The notes: generated from the sequence alone by a model not told the origin. A stretch of DNA of 64,000 nucleotides from Stenotrophomonas maltophilia (GCF_002205165.1 NZ_NIVS01000020.1:62001-126000), one strand, 5' to 3'. Positions 18,174 to 27,114 are shown, numbered from the stretch's first letter. Made by a program: numbers and translations.

Positions 18174-19843
18174 GCGCGCCACCCGAACTGGCGCTGCAGG
18201 GTCGTGGCCAGCGCCTGGAAGTCATCATCGGCCGGCAACCGGCCGGCATACGCGGCGTACTGCCAGACCCGCACGATGCGTGCGAACAGGCTGCGGTCGG
18301 CCTCGACCGGCATCCGCCGCGAGGCACGCAGGCACTGCGCTTCAGTGGCACCCGGAGGCAGAGTGACCCCGGCGCGCTCGCTCATCGATTCCACGCTGGC
18401 GCGATACAGCAGGGCCAGCGCCTGGCGCGGGCGGCCCTCCTGCCACAAGGCACGTGCACGCGCGGCGGGATCGGGTGGCGCCACGTCCGGTATCCGGATC
18501 GGCTCTTCCACGACCGCCGCAGCCTGTGCCTGACGGCGTCGGCCGGAGCCGCGCAGCCACGGCAGCCAGCGGGGCGCGGTGGCCAGCAGCAGCAACACCA
18601 GCACCCCGACCGCAGCCCACAGCGTCCATTCGGCGATCTGTGCCGGCAGCAATGGGCCCTTGTTACCGCGTTGCCCGGATCCCTTGGCGGCGGCCTCGCG
18701 CTTCGCCTTCTCGGCCTCGGCCGCCTCGCTATCCGTGCGCTTCCACTCGGTGACCTCGCGGGTCGGGCTCTGCAGCGGGTCTTCATATGCGCGCTGCACG
18801 GCCTGGCGGAAGCCGGCCGTATCCACCGCGTCAGTGCCAAAGATGACCGTGGGCGTGTTGTCTGGATCGTTGTCGTACGTCCGCGGCGGGTCATCGGTTT
18901 CATCGTCTTCGCCGCGGTCCGTGTCCCCGTCCGACACCGCATCGGCGTCTTCCGCCGGCGACGGTGCGTCCTCGGCCGTCGTCGGCAGCGTACCCTTGCT
19001 GTTCGGATGCGCTGGCGCCTGTTGAGCGTGCAGCCTCGCTCCCGGCCAGATCAGTACCAGGGCCAGCACCAGCAACGGCGCGGCCTGCTGCAGCCGGGCC
19101 CGCAGGCGGCGGAAGGCGATCTCCAGGTCCCATGCTTCCATCTGCGTGCGGCGGTCCAGATACAGGCCGAAGCCGGCACCGACATGGAACGGACCGATCA
19201 ACGTGGCCGCCGCCCAGAACAGCAGGTTCACGCCCAGCTGCATCCACGCCGGCATGTCCTGCTTGGCCAGCTCCCACGCCGCGCGCCAGGACTCGGACAG
19301 CAGGTCCACCGGAATGAACAGGAACACCGCCGCGATGCCGCCGACCACCAGCACGATCTCGAAGACCATGCACAGCATCGTCAGCAGGACGGCGTAGCCC
19401 ATCGCGCCACCGGCGATGGCGCGGCGGCGTTGGCGACGCTGTGCAGCGTCGGTGCCTTCGAGCAGATTCACCGGCAGCAGCACCGAGCGCAGCGGACTCA
19501 GGCGCCGCCAGCCCAGATAGCCCCAGAAGCCCTGCCAGCCCCACGTGCGCTGCGCGCGCAGTGTCTGCGTGGTCGTCGATACATCGCCGAACACCCCGCG
19601 CGAGATCACGTACAACGCGATGCGTTCGAACAACGGCTTGAGCCACCACATCGCCAACCACGCCCAGCCGAAACTGTCGGTCCACCAGGCCAGCGCGTTG
19701 AGCAGCACGAACACCGGCAGCGACACGATCACCCACGGCGCCCAGATCGCCGCCGCATGCCGGCGTACCAGGGCCATGCCCAGCTCCATGGCTTCCCAGC
19801 CCGAGCGCGCGCGCAGGACGACGTTGAGCCGATCAATCTGCAT
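18170..19843 (-). CDS. DUF4129 domain membrane protein
   Basis: A 557-residue protein with several N-terminal membrane helices (about residues 35-55, 120-210) and an acidic, low-complexity linker (about residues 285-325, rich in Asp/Glu). One more helix near 390-410 is followed by a cytoplasmic DUF4129 domain (ALALLYRASVESMSERAGV ... TEAQCLRASRR). The start at 19843 has GGAG 7 nt upstream and overlaps the preceding gene by 11 nt; an earlier in-frame codon at 19864 is less likely. It belongs to the MoxR operon. Confidence 0.8.
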   Translation of the reverse strand: MQIDRLNVVLRARSGWEAMELGMALVRRHAAAIWAPWVIVSLPVFVLLNALAWWTDSFGWAWLAMWWLKPLFERIALYVISRGVFGDVSTTTQTLRAQRTWGWQGFWGYLGWRRLSPLRSVLLPVNLLEGTDAAQRRQRRRAIAGGAMGYAVLLTMLCMVFEIVLVVGGIAAVFLFIPVDLLSESWRAAWELAKQDMPAWMQLGVNLLFWAAATLIGPFHVGAGFGLYLDRRTQMEAWDLEIAFRRLRARLQQAAPLLVLALVLIWPGARLHAQQAPAHPNSKGTLPTTAEDAPSPAEDADAVSDGDTDRGEDDETDDPPRTYDNDPDNTPTVIFGTDAVDTAGFRQAVQRAYEDPLQSPTREVTEWKRTDSEAAEAEKAKREAAAKGSGQRGNKGPLLPAQIAEWTLWAAVGVLVLLLLATAPRWLPWLRGSGRRRQAQAAAVVEEPIRIPDVAPPDPAARARALWQEGRPRQALALLYRASVESMSERAGVTLPPGATEAQCLRASRRMPVEADRSLFARIVRVWQYAAYAGRLPADDDFQALATTLQRQFGWRA

Positions 19844-20825
19844 CGGCCGCTCCGCGTCCGCCACGCCACAACCACACGAACACGGTGGTCCACAGCACGG
19901 CCGCCACGCTGTATTTGCCCCAGGCCGGAACCGCGGCGATCGAGGACCAGAACGCTTCGATGAAGGCGGCGACCAGCAGCATCGCGGCGACGCCCACGCA
20001 CAGCTTGGCGCCGATCACACCGCCCTCGACCAGCGCATCGATGCGCCGCCGGCGACCGGGTGCGAGCAGTTTCATGCCCAGCTGCAGGCCGGCGCCGCCG
20101 GCGATCACGATCGCCGTCAGCTCGAAGGCACCGTGGCCGGCCACGAAGCGCCAGAATGGATCGCCGTGGCCGATGTGCTGCAGATGCCCGGCGACCGATC
20201 CGATGCCGACGCCGTTGAACAGCATCACAAACACGGTGCCGACACCGGCGATCAGCCCGAAGGCGAACGTGCGCAGGCCGATGCTGATGTTGTTCATGAT
20301 GTAGTAGCCGAACATCGACCAGTTGGTGCCGCTGTCGCGGCCCAGGTTCGGCGAGGCCGGATCGTACATGCGTTCGAATTCGGCGATCCGCGCGTTGTCC
20401 ATCAGCAGGTGGATCAGCTCGGGGCGCCACAGGATCAGCGCGAAACTGCCCACCAGCGGCACCGCGAACAAGGCGGCGGCCACCCACATGCTGCGCGCCT
20501 GGCTGCGCACCAGTTGCGGGAAATCGGCGAACAGGAAGGCAAGCGCGCGCTGCCACTGCGGGCGCGGGGTGCGGTAGAGCAGGGTGTGGCCCTGCTGCAT
20601 CAGCTGCTGCAGTCGCGCCACCAGCTGTGGGCTGTAACCACGCCGGCGTGCCAGCGCGAGCTGCTGGCACAGGCGGCGGTAGCGTTGCGGGAAGTCGCCA
20701 TCGTCCAGGCCGTCATGGACCGGTTGCCGGCGCGCCTGCCGCGGGTGCTCACCGCGCTGGGCCAGCCACTGCTCCAGCGCTTGCCACTCGGCCTGGTAGC
20801 GGGCAACGAACTGTTCCTGTTTCAT
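19833..20825 (-). CDS. Stage II sporulation protein M-like membrane protein (SpoIIM/DUF95)
   Basis: A 330-residue protein with a charged helical N-terminal half and about six membrane helices in the C-terminal half (for example VAAALFAVPLVGSFALILW, FAFGLIAGVGTVFVMLFNGV). The motif GHGAFELTAIVIAGGAGLQLG is typical of the SpoIIM/DUF95 family. The organism does not sporulate; in such bacteria this family is linked to MoxR and RDD genes. Its ATG overlaps the RDD stop (ATGA). Confidence 0.85.
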   Translation of the reverse strand: MKQEQFVARYQAEWQALEQWLAQRGEHPRQARRQPVHDGLDDGDFPQRYRRLCQQLALARRRGYSPQLVARLQQLMQQGHTLLYRTPRPQWQRALAFLFADFPQLVRSQARSMWVAAALFAVPLVGSFALILWRPELIHLLMDNARIAEFERMYDPASPNLGRDSGTNWSMFGYYIMNNISIGLRTFAFGLIAGVGTVFVMLFNGVGIGSVAGHLQHIGHGDPFWRFVAGHGAFELTAIVIAGGAGLQLGMKLLAPGRRRRIDALVEGGVIGAKLCVGVAAMLLVAAFIEAFWSSIAAVPAWGKYSVAAVLWTTVFVWLWRGGRGAADAD

Positions 20826-21511
20826 CGCCGCCCCAGCAGCCAGTTGGCCATCGCATACAGGCGCAGCACGCCGACCTGCCCGTGACTGCCGGTCAGTGGC
20901 GCGGCGATATCGGCCAGTTCCTGCTGGCGTGGGCCCGACAACCGCGGCGCGCGTTCGGCGAAGGCGACCACGGCAGCCTGTTCGGCCGGCTGCAGCGGTT
21001 GCGGGGGGGCGAGCACGCTGCCGACCGGCACCGTGCCGCCCAGCGGCGCCGCGCTCTGGTGGATCACCACGGTCCCGGCGACCAGATCACCGAGGCGGCG
21101 GCCATGCGCATCGAACAGGCTCGACAGCAGCCCCAACGCATAGCCGAACGGCAGCATGTCCACGGTGCGCAGCAGGTTGCGGGTGATCGCGCTCATCCAG
21201 CCGATCGGGCCGCCATCGCGCGCGACCACGCGCAGGCCCATCGCGCGCTTGCCCAGGGTGCGGCCCCAGCAGGCTTCCTGGACGATGGTGTAGGCCCACA
21301 TCAGCAGGAACATCAGGCCCAGGTAGAGCCCCTGGCCGAACCCGCCGAGGAAGGCCAGCGGGATGCTCAGCATCATCAATGCGCCGACCCGGATCACGAA
21401 GTCGATCGCCCAGGCCAGCGCACGCGGCAACGGACCGGCGACCGGCAGGTGCAGGGGCACGCCTTCGGGGGTGATGACCTCCCGGTAGGTATCCAGCATG
21501 GGCGCGCTCAT
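20822..21511 (-). CDS. RDD family membrane protein
   Basis: The 229-residue protein has an RDD domain: RALAWAIDFVIRVGALMML (helix 1, with the Arg-Asp pair), a second helix YLGLMFLLMWAYTIVQEACW, GRTLGKRAMGLRVV, and a third helix near GYALGLLSSLFDAHGRRLGD (DxxGRRLGD ends the domain). A soluble C-terminal segment follows. RDD proteins are small membrane proteins, some linked to ion transport. The start at 21511 fits the family; a further ATG at 21502 is possible. It is the first gene of the operon. Confidence 0.85.
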   Translation of the reverse strand: MSAPMLDTYREVITPEGVPLHLPVAGPLPRALAWAIDFVIRVGALMMLSIPLAFLGGFGQGLYLGLMFLLMWAYTIVQEACWGRTLGKRAMGLRVVARDGGPIGWMSAITRNLLRTVDMLPFGYALGLLSSLFDAHGRRLGDLVAGTVVIHQSAAPLGGTVPVGSVLAPPQPLQPAEQAAVVAFAERAPRLSGPRQQELADIAAPLTGSHGQVGVLRLYAMANWLLGRR

Positions 21512-21664
21512 CGGCGGCGCATCACGGTGGATCGTACGAAAGGCCACCGGGGACGCCGGATTCCTCTCCGGTCTGCCAGCGGGGGCATGCGGTTCTCGAC
21601 TGCTTCCTGGTCGGCTGAGGACTTTACCGCGCACCGATCCCGATGCCCAGCGGGGTGGCCGCAA

Positions 21665-22195
21665 TCAACCCCGATACTGGTCTTTCAGGCGTACGTAGTG
21701 ATCGGCCGAGTAATGCAGCGACTCGATCTCCTTGTCGCTGAGCGTGCGCGCCAGCCGTGCCGGATTGCCGAGCCACAGCTCGCCCTCCCCGACCACCTTG
21801 CCCGGGCCAAGCACCGCGCCGGCACCGAGGAAGCCGTGCGTGCTCACCTGCGCGCCATCGAGGATGCACGCGCCCATGCCGATCAGGCAGTAATCGCCGA
21901 TCGTGCAGGCATGGATGATGGTGCCGTGGCCGACCGTGACGCCCTCACCGATGATCGTCGGGTAGCCGCCCTTGTTGAACGGACTGTGGTGGCTGACGTG
22001 GATGATGGTGCCGTCCTGGATGTTGCTGCGCGCACCGATCCGCACGTGGTTCACATCGCCGCGGATCACCGTGCCCGGCCATACCGAGACGTCATCGCCC
22101 AGCACCACATCACCGATGATCGTGCATGCCGGATCGATGTAGACGCGCTCGCCGAGCACGGGCAGCTTGTCGAGGAAGGGGCGGATCGGGGACAT
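21665..22195 (-). CDS. Gamma-carbonic-anhydrase-like hexapeptide-repeat protein
   Basis: A 176-residue left-handed beta-helix protein of the YrdA/PaaY type. Hexapeptide repeats run through the middle (VVLGDDVSVWPGTVIRGDVN, IIGEGVTVGHGTIIHACTIG). Candidate metal-binding histidines occur in IIHVSHHSPF and VGHGTIIH, matching the trimeric gamma-class site. The start at 22195 gives the normal length. Bacterial members may bind zinc or iron; carbonic anhydrase activity is not proven for this subgroup. It ends 153 bp upstream of the RDD operon on the same strand. Confidence 0.88.
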   Translation of the reverse strand: MSPIRPFLDKLPVLGERVYIDPACTIIGDVVLGDDVSVWPGTVIRGDVNHVRIGARSNIQDGTIIHVSHHSPFNKGGYPTIIGEGVTVGHGTIIHACTIGDYCLIGMGACILDGAQVSTHGFLGAGAVLGPGKVVGEGELWLGNPARLARTLSDKEIESLHYSADHYVRLKDQYRG

Positions 22196-22305
22196 GCGAA
22201 AACTCCGGCAACGCAGGGGCTGGGACGTCGCCTGCAGCGTTGTCCCGGCCCCCGATGATAACGCGGCTGCGCCCACCGCCCGTTGATGGCCATACACCAC
22301 CGCCG

Positions 22306-22379
22306 GTAGATCCGACCGTTGGTCGGCTGCCCGGAATGTCCCGGCCGATGCTGTGCAGCCGACCAACGGTCGGCTCTAC
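22306..22379. repeat. Long inverted pair of REP elements (GTAG ... CTAC)
   Basis: GTAG at 22306 and CTAC ending at 22379 bracket a 74-bp dyad: a unit containing CCGACCGTTGGTCGG on the left and its inverted partner CCGACCAACGGTCGG on the right. Transcripts from either strand could fold into a long hairpin. It lies between mnmG (downstream side) and the carbonic-anhydrase-like gene. This is a typical SMAG dimer. Confidence 0.8.
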
Positions 22380-22394
22380 CGGCGATGTGCCGTG

Positions 22395-24284
22395 TTACGC
22401 GGCGCGGATGCGGCGCGCGCGTTCCAGGTGCACCAGCAGCAGCGAGATCGCCGCCGGGGTCATGCCGGGGATGCGCTGGGCCTGGCCGATGGTCTGCGGC
22501 CGCACGCGCTCGAGCTTCTGCTGCACTTCCGCGGAGAGGCCGCGCACGCCGGCGTAATCGAAATCGGCGGCGATGGCGGTGTTCTCGTGACGCTGCTGGC
22601 GCTCGATCTCGTCGCGCTGGCGGTCCAGGTAGCCGGCGTACTTCACGCCGATCTCGACCTGTTCGGCGACCTTGGCATCGGCCACGGCCGGGCCGAGCGA
22701 CGGCACCTGCATGAGTGTGGCGTAGTCCAGTTCCGGGCGCTTGATCAGGTCCAGCACGTTGGTTTCGCGGCTGACCGCTATCCCCAGCGTGGCCTCCACC
22801 TCGCGGCCGAGCGCATTGCCCGGCGTCGCCCACAGCGCACGCAGGCGCGCGGTTTCCTGTGCCACGGCGTCCTGCTTGGTCTGGAATGCCGCCCAGCGGC
22901 GATCATCGACCAGGCCCAGCTCGCGGCCGACGCCGGTCAGGCGCACGTCGGCGTTGTCCTCGCGCAGCTGCAGCCGGTATTCGGCGCGGCTGGTGAACAT
23001 GCGGTACGGCTCGTTGGTGCCGTGGGTGATCAGGTCGTCGACCAGTACGCCCAGATACGCTTCGTCGCGGCGCGGGCACCAGCCAGCCTCCTCGCGGGTG
23101 AAACGCGCGGCATTGAGGCCGGCCAGCAGGCCCTGCGCGGCGGCTTCTTCATAGCCGGTGGTGCCGTTGATCTGGCCGGCGAAGAACAGGCCGCTGACGG
23201 TCTTGGTCTCCAGCGTGTTCTTCAGCCCGCGCGGATCGAAGAAGTCGTATTCGATCGCATAGCCCGGGCGGGTGATGTGCGCGTTCTCGAAGCCACGCAT
23301 GCTGCGGACCAGCGCCAGCTGCACATCGAACGGCAGCGAGGTGGAGATGCCGTTGGGATAGATCTCGACCACGTCCAGCCCTTCGGGCTCGACGAAGATC
23401 TGGTGGCTGGCCTTCTCGGCGAAGCGCACCACCTTGTCCTCGATGGAGGGGCAGTAGCGCGGGCCGATGCCCTCGATCTGGCCGCTGTACAGCGGCGAGC
23501 GGTGCAGCGCGTTGCGGATGATCTCGTGGGTGCGCTCGCTGGTGTGGGTGATCCAGCAGCTGACCTGCGCCGGATGCTCGGCCGCGCTGCCCAGGAAGGA
23601 CATCACCGGGCGCGGGTCGTCACCGGGCTGTTCTTCCATCAGGCGGTAGTCCAGCGAGCGGCCGTCGATGCGCGGCGGCGTGCCGGTCTTCAGGCGATCG
23701 ATCACGAACGGGCGCTCGCGCAGGCGCGCGGCCAGCGTGGTCGCCGGCGGGTCGCCCATGCGGCCGGCGGCGTACTGGGTCTCACCGACGTGGATCTTGC
23801 CGGCCAGGAAGGTGCCGGCGGTCAGCACCACGGCGGCCGCGCTGAAGCGCAGGCCGGTCTGGGTGATCGCCCCGCGTACGGCATCGCCGTCGATGACCAG
23901 GTCATCGACGGCCGCCTGGAACACGGTGAGGTTGGGCTGGGCCTCGACGATCTGGCGGATCGCCAGCCGGTAGAGATTGCGGTCGGCCTGGCAGCGGGTG
24001 GCGCGCACGGCCGGGCCCTTGGAGGCGTTGAGGGTGCGCCACTGGATGCCGGCGCGGTCGGCCGCATGCGCCATCGCGCCGCCCAGGGCATCGATCTCCT
24101 TGACCAGATGGCCCTTGCCGATCCCGCCGATGGCCGGGTTGCAGCTCATCGCGCCGATGGTCTCGACGTTGTGGGTCAGCAGCAGGGTGCGCGCACCGCT
24201 GCGTGCGGCCGCCAGCGCGGCCTCGGTGCCGGCGTGGCCGCCGCCGATGACGATCACGTCGTAGCGGTAGAAGGAGTCAGTCAT
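22395..24284 (-). CDS. mnmG: tRNA uridine-5-carboxymethylaminomethyl modification enzyme, FAD subunit
   Basis: The 629-residue flavoprotein works with MnmE to place carboxymethylaminomethyl groups on the wobble uridine of several tRNAs. It carries the FAD-binding loop [21 protein letters not shown] (shown in part: [13 protein letters not shown]), [17 protein letters not shown], and the C-terminal signature [20 protein letters not shown]. The C-terminal helical domain for MnmE contact ([14 protein letters not shown]) is complete. It is monocistronic, with a separate small RNA candidate encoded head-to-head upstream. Confidence 0.97.
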   Translation of the reverse strand: MTDSFYRYDVIVIGGGHAGTEAALAAARSGARTLLLTHNVETIGAMSCNPAIGGIGKGHLVKEIDALGGAMAHAADRAGIQWRTLNASKGPAVRATRCQADRNLYRLAIRQIVEAQPNLTVFQAAVDDLVIDGDAVRGAITQTGLRFSAAAVVLTAGTFLAGKIHVGETQYAAGRMGDPPATTLAARLRERPFVIDRLKTGTPPRIDGRSLDYRLMEEQPGDDPRPVMSFLGSAAEHPAQVSCWITHTSERTHEIIRNALHRSPLYSGQIEGIGPRYCPSIEDKVVRFAEKASHQIFVEPEGLDVVEIYPNGISTSLPFDVQLALVRSMRGFENAHITRPGYAIEYDFFDPRGLKNTLETKTVSGLFFAGQINGTTGYEEAAAQGLLAGLNAARFTREEAGWCPRRDEAYLGVLVDDLITHGTNEPYRMFTSRAEYRLQLREDNADVRLTGVGRELGLVDDRRWAAFQTKQDAVAQETARLRALWATPGNALGREVEATLGIAVSRETNVLDLIKRPELDYATLMQVPSLGPAVADAKVAEQVEIGVKYAGYLDRQRDEIERQQRHENTAIAADFDYAGVRGLSAEVQQKLERVRPQTIGQAQRIPGMTPAAISLLLVHLERARRIRAA

Positions 24285-24392
24285 GGCGGAGGAGCTCGGG
24301 ACGGGGCCGGGCGGCCCGGATCAGCCCTGCAGGCAGGGCGCGGGTGGCGATTTTAGCGCCATTCGTCGGGGGCCATGAAATCCGCCCTCAAG

Positions 24393-24409
24393 TTGGCACG
24401 TTTTCTGCA
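24393..24409 (+). promoter_or_regulatory. Candidate sigma54 (RpoN) promoter
   Basis: The sequence TTGGCAC-GTTTT-CTGCA has the invariant GG (24395-24396) and GC (24407-24408) exactly 10 nt apart and matches the RpoN consensus TGGCAC-N5-TTGC(A/T) at all but one position. It points rightward, away from mnmG, toward a non-coding stretch that ends in a strong terminator. The expected start of transcription is near 24420. Activator sites were not identified. Confidence 0.65.
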
Positions 24410-24419
24410 GATAACCCAA

Positions 24420-24540
24420 TAGCACCCAGGATGGCATGCGCCTTGTGCGTAACGGAGCGGAATTGGAACAGGGGCCGGTCCAAGCGCATCGTGGGGAAGC
24501 AGAGGGGCCGGCAGTCGGGGGACTGCCGGCCCTGTTTTTA
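24420..24540 (+). ncRNA. Candidate sigma54-dependent, GGA-rich small RNA
   Basis: Between a sigma54-type promoter and a strong intrinsic terminator lie about 120 bases without a credible reading frame. Five GGA trinucleotides occur within 70 nt (24429, 24454, 24459, 24465, 24495), and a small stem can form between TTGGA (24463-24467) and TCCAA (24479-24483). Clusters of GGA are typical of small RNAs that sequester CsrA/RsmA. The RNA's existence is inferred from promoter and terminator; the CsrA link is a hypothesis. Confidence 0.5.
24505..24539 (+). terminator. Strong intrinsic terminator of the small RNA candidate
   Basis: A perfect 12-bp GC-rich stem (GGGCCGGCAGTC, 24505-24516; GACTGCCGGCCC, 24521-24532) with a GGGG loop is followed by TGTTTTT. 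It is oriented rightward and matches the end of the candidate RNA. Confidence 0.8.
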
Positions 24541-24572
24541 TGGCCGCAGCGGCCGGTTGCGCACCCGGAAAA

Positions 24573-24603
24573 CAGAAGGCCCCGCCAGTAGCGGGGCCTT
24601 CTG
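24573..24603 (-). terminator. Intrinsic terminator, probably for the leftward lipoprotein gene
   Basis: A perfect 13-bp stem (CAGAAGGCCCCGC, 24573-24585; GCGGGGCCTTCTG, 24591-24603) with a 5-nt loop. On the minus strand it is followed by TTTT, so it should end transcripts from the lipoprotein gene at 24775-25290. On the plus strand it is followed by CGTTT and may back up the preceding terminator. Nothing else was seen in 24604-24774. Confidence 0.7.
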
Positions 24604-24774
24604 CGTTTAAGGTGCCGACATCCGACAGGGCCGGAACAGGGGGGATCCAGATGTTCCTGGCGGATATCGACATAGAGCCGAATGTGACGCCACTTGTCGC
24701 TTTTGGCACTTTGTGACCGTGGCTGTCACCGCCCGGCTAGAGTGAACCGCCGGGCGCGTGAAAATCAAGCCATC

Positions 24775-25290
24775 TCAGGGCTCAACTGTGCGTTGGTTCG
24801 CATTGTTGAGATTCCGCCACGGGGAACCGTTCATCCTCGGCGCCGACGGACGCGGGGCCTGGGCCGGGCGTGCCTGCGGCGGCGGCGACGGACGCTGCTG
24901 TTGCTGCTGCTGTGGCCGGCGCGGTCCACCTACCGAATCCATGTTCCGCCACGGCGAGCCGCCGTTGTTCGGCCGCGGGCGATCCGGCGGACGGGTCGGC
25001 TGGCCCCCGTTGCCATTGCCGGGGCGCGGCGGCGGGCGATGATTGTGCGGCGGGCGATAGTTCGGGTACGGGCGATACACCGGATAGCCGTAGCCACCGC
25101 CGTAACCGTAATAGCCACCACCGTAATAGCCGCTGCCGTACCCGTAGGGATACCCGGCCGGGTAGCGGTACTCGACCGAAGGTGCGCCGTGGTAGTAGCC
25201 ATTGCCGCCGCCACCGCCGACATAGTCGTACGTCGCGCAGCCGGACAGGGCCAACAACAGGCCACCGGCAAGAACAAGGCGCATTTTCAT
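24775..25290 (-). CDS. Gly/Tyr- and Pro-rich lipoprotein
   Basis: A 171-residue lipoprotein starting MKMRLVLAGGLLLALSGCA with lipobox LSGC. The start at 25290 is chosen for the signal peptide and an upstream GGGGGGA. The mature chain is low complexity: a Gly/Tyr-rich stretch (YGSGYYGGGYYGYGGGYGYP), a Pro/Arg/Asn-rich stretch and a run of six Gln. The sequence GSPWRN(M/L)(D/N) occurs twice, about 45 residues apart. Probably a surface or periplasmic structural or binding lipoprotein; no function assigned. Confidence 0.7.
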   Translation of the reverse strand: MKMRLVLAGGLLLALSGCATYDYVGGGGGNGYYHGAPSVEYRYPAGYPYGYGSGYYGGGYYGYGGGYGYPVYRPYPNYRPPHNHRPPPRPGNGNGGQPTRPPDRPRPNNGGSPWRNMDSVGGPRRPQQQQQQRPSPPPQARPAQAPRPSAPRMNGSPWRNLNNANQRTVEP

Positions 25291-25438
25291 GATGGGGTCC
25301 CCCCAAAGGGCTGTAGGGCCAGCTTCAGCCCAGGGCATTGAATCAGCCCTTAACTCGGCCCGATCCGAATGAATGGTTGCCATGCTGACACGTTCATCAA
25401 GGCGGATGTGGACGGGGGGCATACGTTAATCTTGCGTC

Positions 25439-26398
25439 ATGAGCGATTCACCCTTGCCCTGTGTTGACGACGTGCTGGCGGCGGCGGCGCGCATTGCCGC
25501 GCACGCCTGTGTCACCCCGGTGCTGCGCTCGCGCACGCTGGATGCGATGACCGGTGCCACCGTGGTCTTCAAGGCCGAACATCTGCAGCGCAGCGGCGCC
25601 TTCAAGTTCCGCGGTGCCTGCAATGCCGTGTGGGCGCTGGACGATGCGCAGGCCCGGCGCGGGGTGGTCACCCACTCGTCGGGCAACCATGGCGCCGCGT
25701 TGGCGCTGGCCGCACGTACCCGCGGGATCGCCTGCCACGTGGTCGTGCCCGAGGGCGCGGTGGCGGCGAAACTGGCCAACATCGGCCGCCATGGGGCCAC
25801 GCTGTGGCGCTGCGATGCCTCGATCGCCGCGCGCGAGGCGATGTGCGCCCAGGTCCAGGCCGAAACCGGGGCGACCCTGGTCCATCCCTATACCGACCCC
25901 TGCGTCATCGCCGGCCAGGGCACGGCCGCGCTGGAGCTGCTGCAGGTCAGCGACGGGCTGGACATGATGGTGGTGCCGGTCGGCGGTGGTGGCCTGGCGG
26001 CGGGCACGCGGCTGGCACTGCAGGCGGCCAACCCGGCGGTGAAGCTGATCCTGGCCGAGCCGCTGGGCGCGGCCGATACGGCGCGCTCGCTGGCGGCTGG
26101 CGAGCGCCGCATCGATTTCACCCCTGACACCGTCTGCGATGGCCTGCGCGGGACGCTGGGCGCGCCCAACTTCGCGCTGCTGCACGGCGCGGCCGAGGTC
26201 ATCACCGTCGCCGATGACGCCACCATCGCCGCCATGCGGCTGATCTGGCAGGTGCTCAAGCAGGTGGTGGAACCGTCCTCGGCGATCGCGCTGGCGGCGA
26301 TCCTCGCCGAACCGGCACGCTTCGCCGGCAAACGGGTGGGCGTGGTGCTGTCCGGCGGCAATGTCGATCTGGATGCGCTGCCGTGGGGCGCGGCATGA
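25439..26398 (+). CDS. Threonine/serine dehydratase family PLP enzyme
   Basis: A 319-residue fold-type II pyridoxal-phosphate enzyme. The PLP lysine lies in SGAFKFRGACNAV, the phosphate and substrate loop is SSGNHGAALALAA, and the glycine-rich cofactor loop is VPVGGGGLAAG. The single-domain length, without an ACT regulatory domain, fits catabolic L-threonine/L-serine dehydratase, serine racemase or hydroxyaspartate dehydratase. Which substrate is preferred cannot be told. Its stop overlaps the start of the YdcF gene (ATGA), so the two are coupled. Confidence 0.88.
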   Translation: MSDSPLPCVDDVLAAAARIAAHACVTPVLRSRTLDAMTGATVVFKAEHLQRSGAFKFRGACNAVWALDDAQARRGVVTHSSGNHGAALALAARTRGIACHVVVPEGAVAAKLANIGRHGATLWRCDASIAAREAMCAQVQAETGATLVHPYTDPCVIAGQGTAALELLQVSDGLDMMVVPVGGGGLAAGTRLALQAANPAVKLILAEPLGAADTARSLAAGERRIDFTPDTVCDGLRGTLGAPNFALLHGAAEVITVADDATIAAMRLIWQVLKQVVEPSSAIALAAILAEPARFAGKRVGVVLSGGNVDLDALPWGAA

Positions 26399-26994
26399 GC
26401 CGACGCACACGGGTGGGCTTCTTCGGGTGGCTGTGGCGGCTGTGCGTCGTGCTGGCCGTGTGGCTGCTCGGGGTCACGGCGTGGATCGTCTGGATCGGCG
26501 AGCGCGACCAGGCGCAGAAGGCCGATGCGATCATCGTGCTCGGCGCGGCGGCGTATGACGCCAAGCCGTCACCCGTGTTCGAAGAGCGCATCCGCCATGG
26601 GCTGGATCTCTACCAGCAGGGCTATGCGCCGCTGCTGATCTTCACCGGTGGCTATGGCGGCACCGGTGCGCGTTTTTCCGAATCGCAGGTGGCGCGCCGC
26701 TACGCGCTCAAGCAGGGCGTGCCCGATGACGCGATCCTGATCGAGACCGCCTCCCGCACCACGCGGCAGAACCTGATCGAGGCGCGGCGCCTGATGGAAC
26801 AGCGCAAGCTGCACCGCGTGATCATCGTCAGCGACCCGCTGCACATGGCGCGCGCGCTGCGCCTGTGCCGCGAACTGGGCATCGATGCGCTGGCCTCGTC
26901 CACGCCGAGCACGCGCTTCCGCAGCTTCCACACCAGCTGGAGGTTCCTGGCGCAGGAAATCTACTTCTTCCATCGCGATCTGTTCCCGTCGTAG
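26395..26994 (+). CDS. YdcF family (DUF218) membrane protein
   Basis: A 199-residue protein with one N-terminal membrane helix (about residues 7-32) and a DUF218 domain. Signatures are ADAIIVLGAAAYDAKPSPVF, IFTGGYGGTGARFSES, the basic TTRQN motif and VSDPLHMARAL. The start at 26395 overlaps the upstream stop (ATGA) and is preferred over 26383. The family includes SanA and ElyC, involved in envelope integrity, but no precise activity is assigned. The TAG stop falls inside a REP element. Confidence 0.87.
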   Translation: MSRRTRVGFFGWLWRLCVVLAVWLLGVTAWIVWIGERDQAQKADAIIVLGAAAYDAKPSPVFEERIRHGLDLYQQGYAPLLIFTGGYGGTGARFSESQVARRYALKQGVPDDAILIETASRTTRQNLIEARRLMEQRKLHRVIIVSDPLHMARALRLCRELGIDALASSTPSTRFRSFHTSWRFLAQEIYFFHRDLFPS

Positions 26995-27060
26995 CGCCGA
27001 CCGTTGGCCGGCTGGCCCGCCGGGCCGCCGTGCGGCCAGCCGACCAACGGTCGGCGCTAC
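26991..27060. repeat. Inverted pair of REP elements (GTAG ... CTAC)
   Basis: A 70-bp dyad starts with GTAG (26991, supplying the stop codon of the YdcF gene) and ends with CTAC (27060). Arms of 26-28 nt (GTAGCGCCGACCGTTGG ... CCAACGGTCGGCGCTAC) are nearly perfect complements around a GC-rich centre. It sits between convergent genes and can serve as a bidirectional hairpin. Confidence 0.82.
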
Positions 27061-27114
27061 GGGATCACCGTGATCACCGCGGCCGGCGCGATCACCTCGA
27101 TCAGCGCGATCGGC

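Noticed and set aside
24713..24728. GTGAC...GTCAC as a CRP/Clp-type site
   Set aside because: The half-sites are separated by the wrong spacing for TGTGA-N6-TCACA, and no suitably placed gene start follows.
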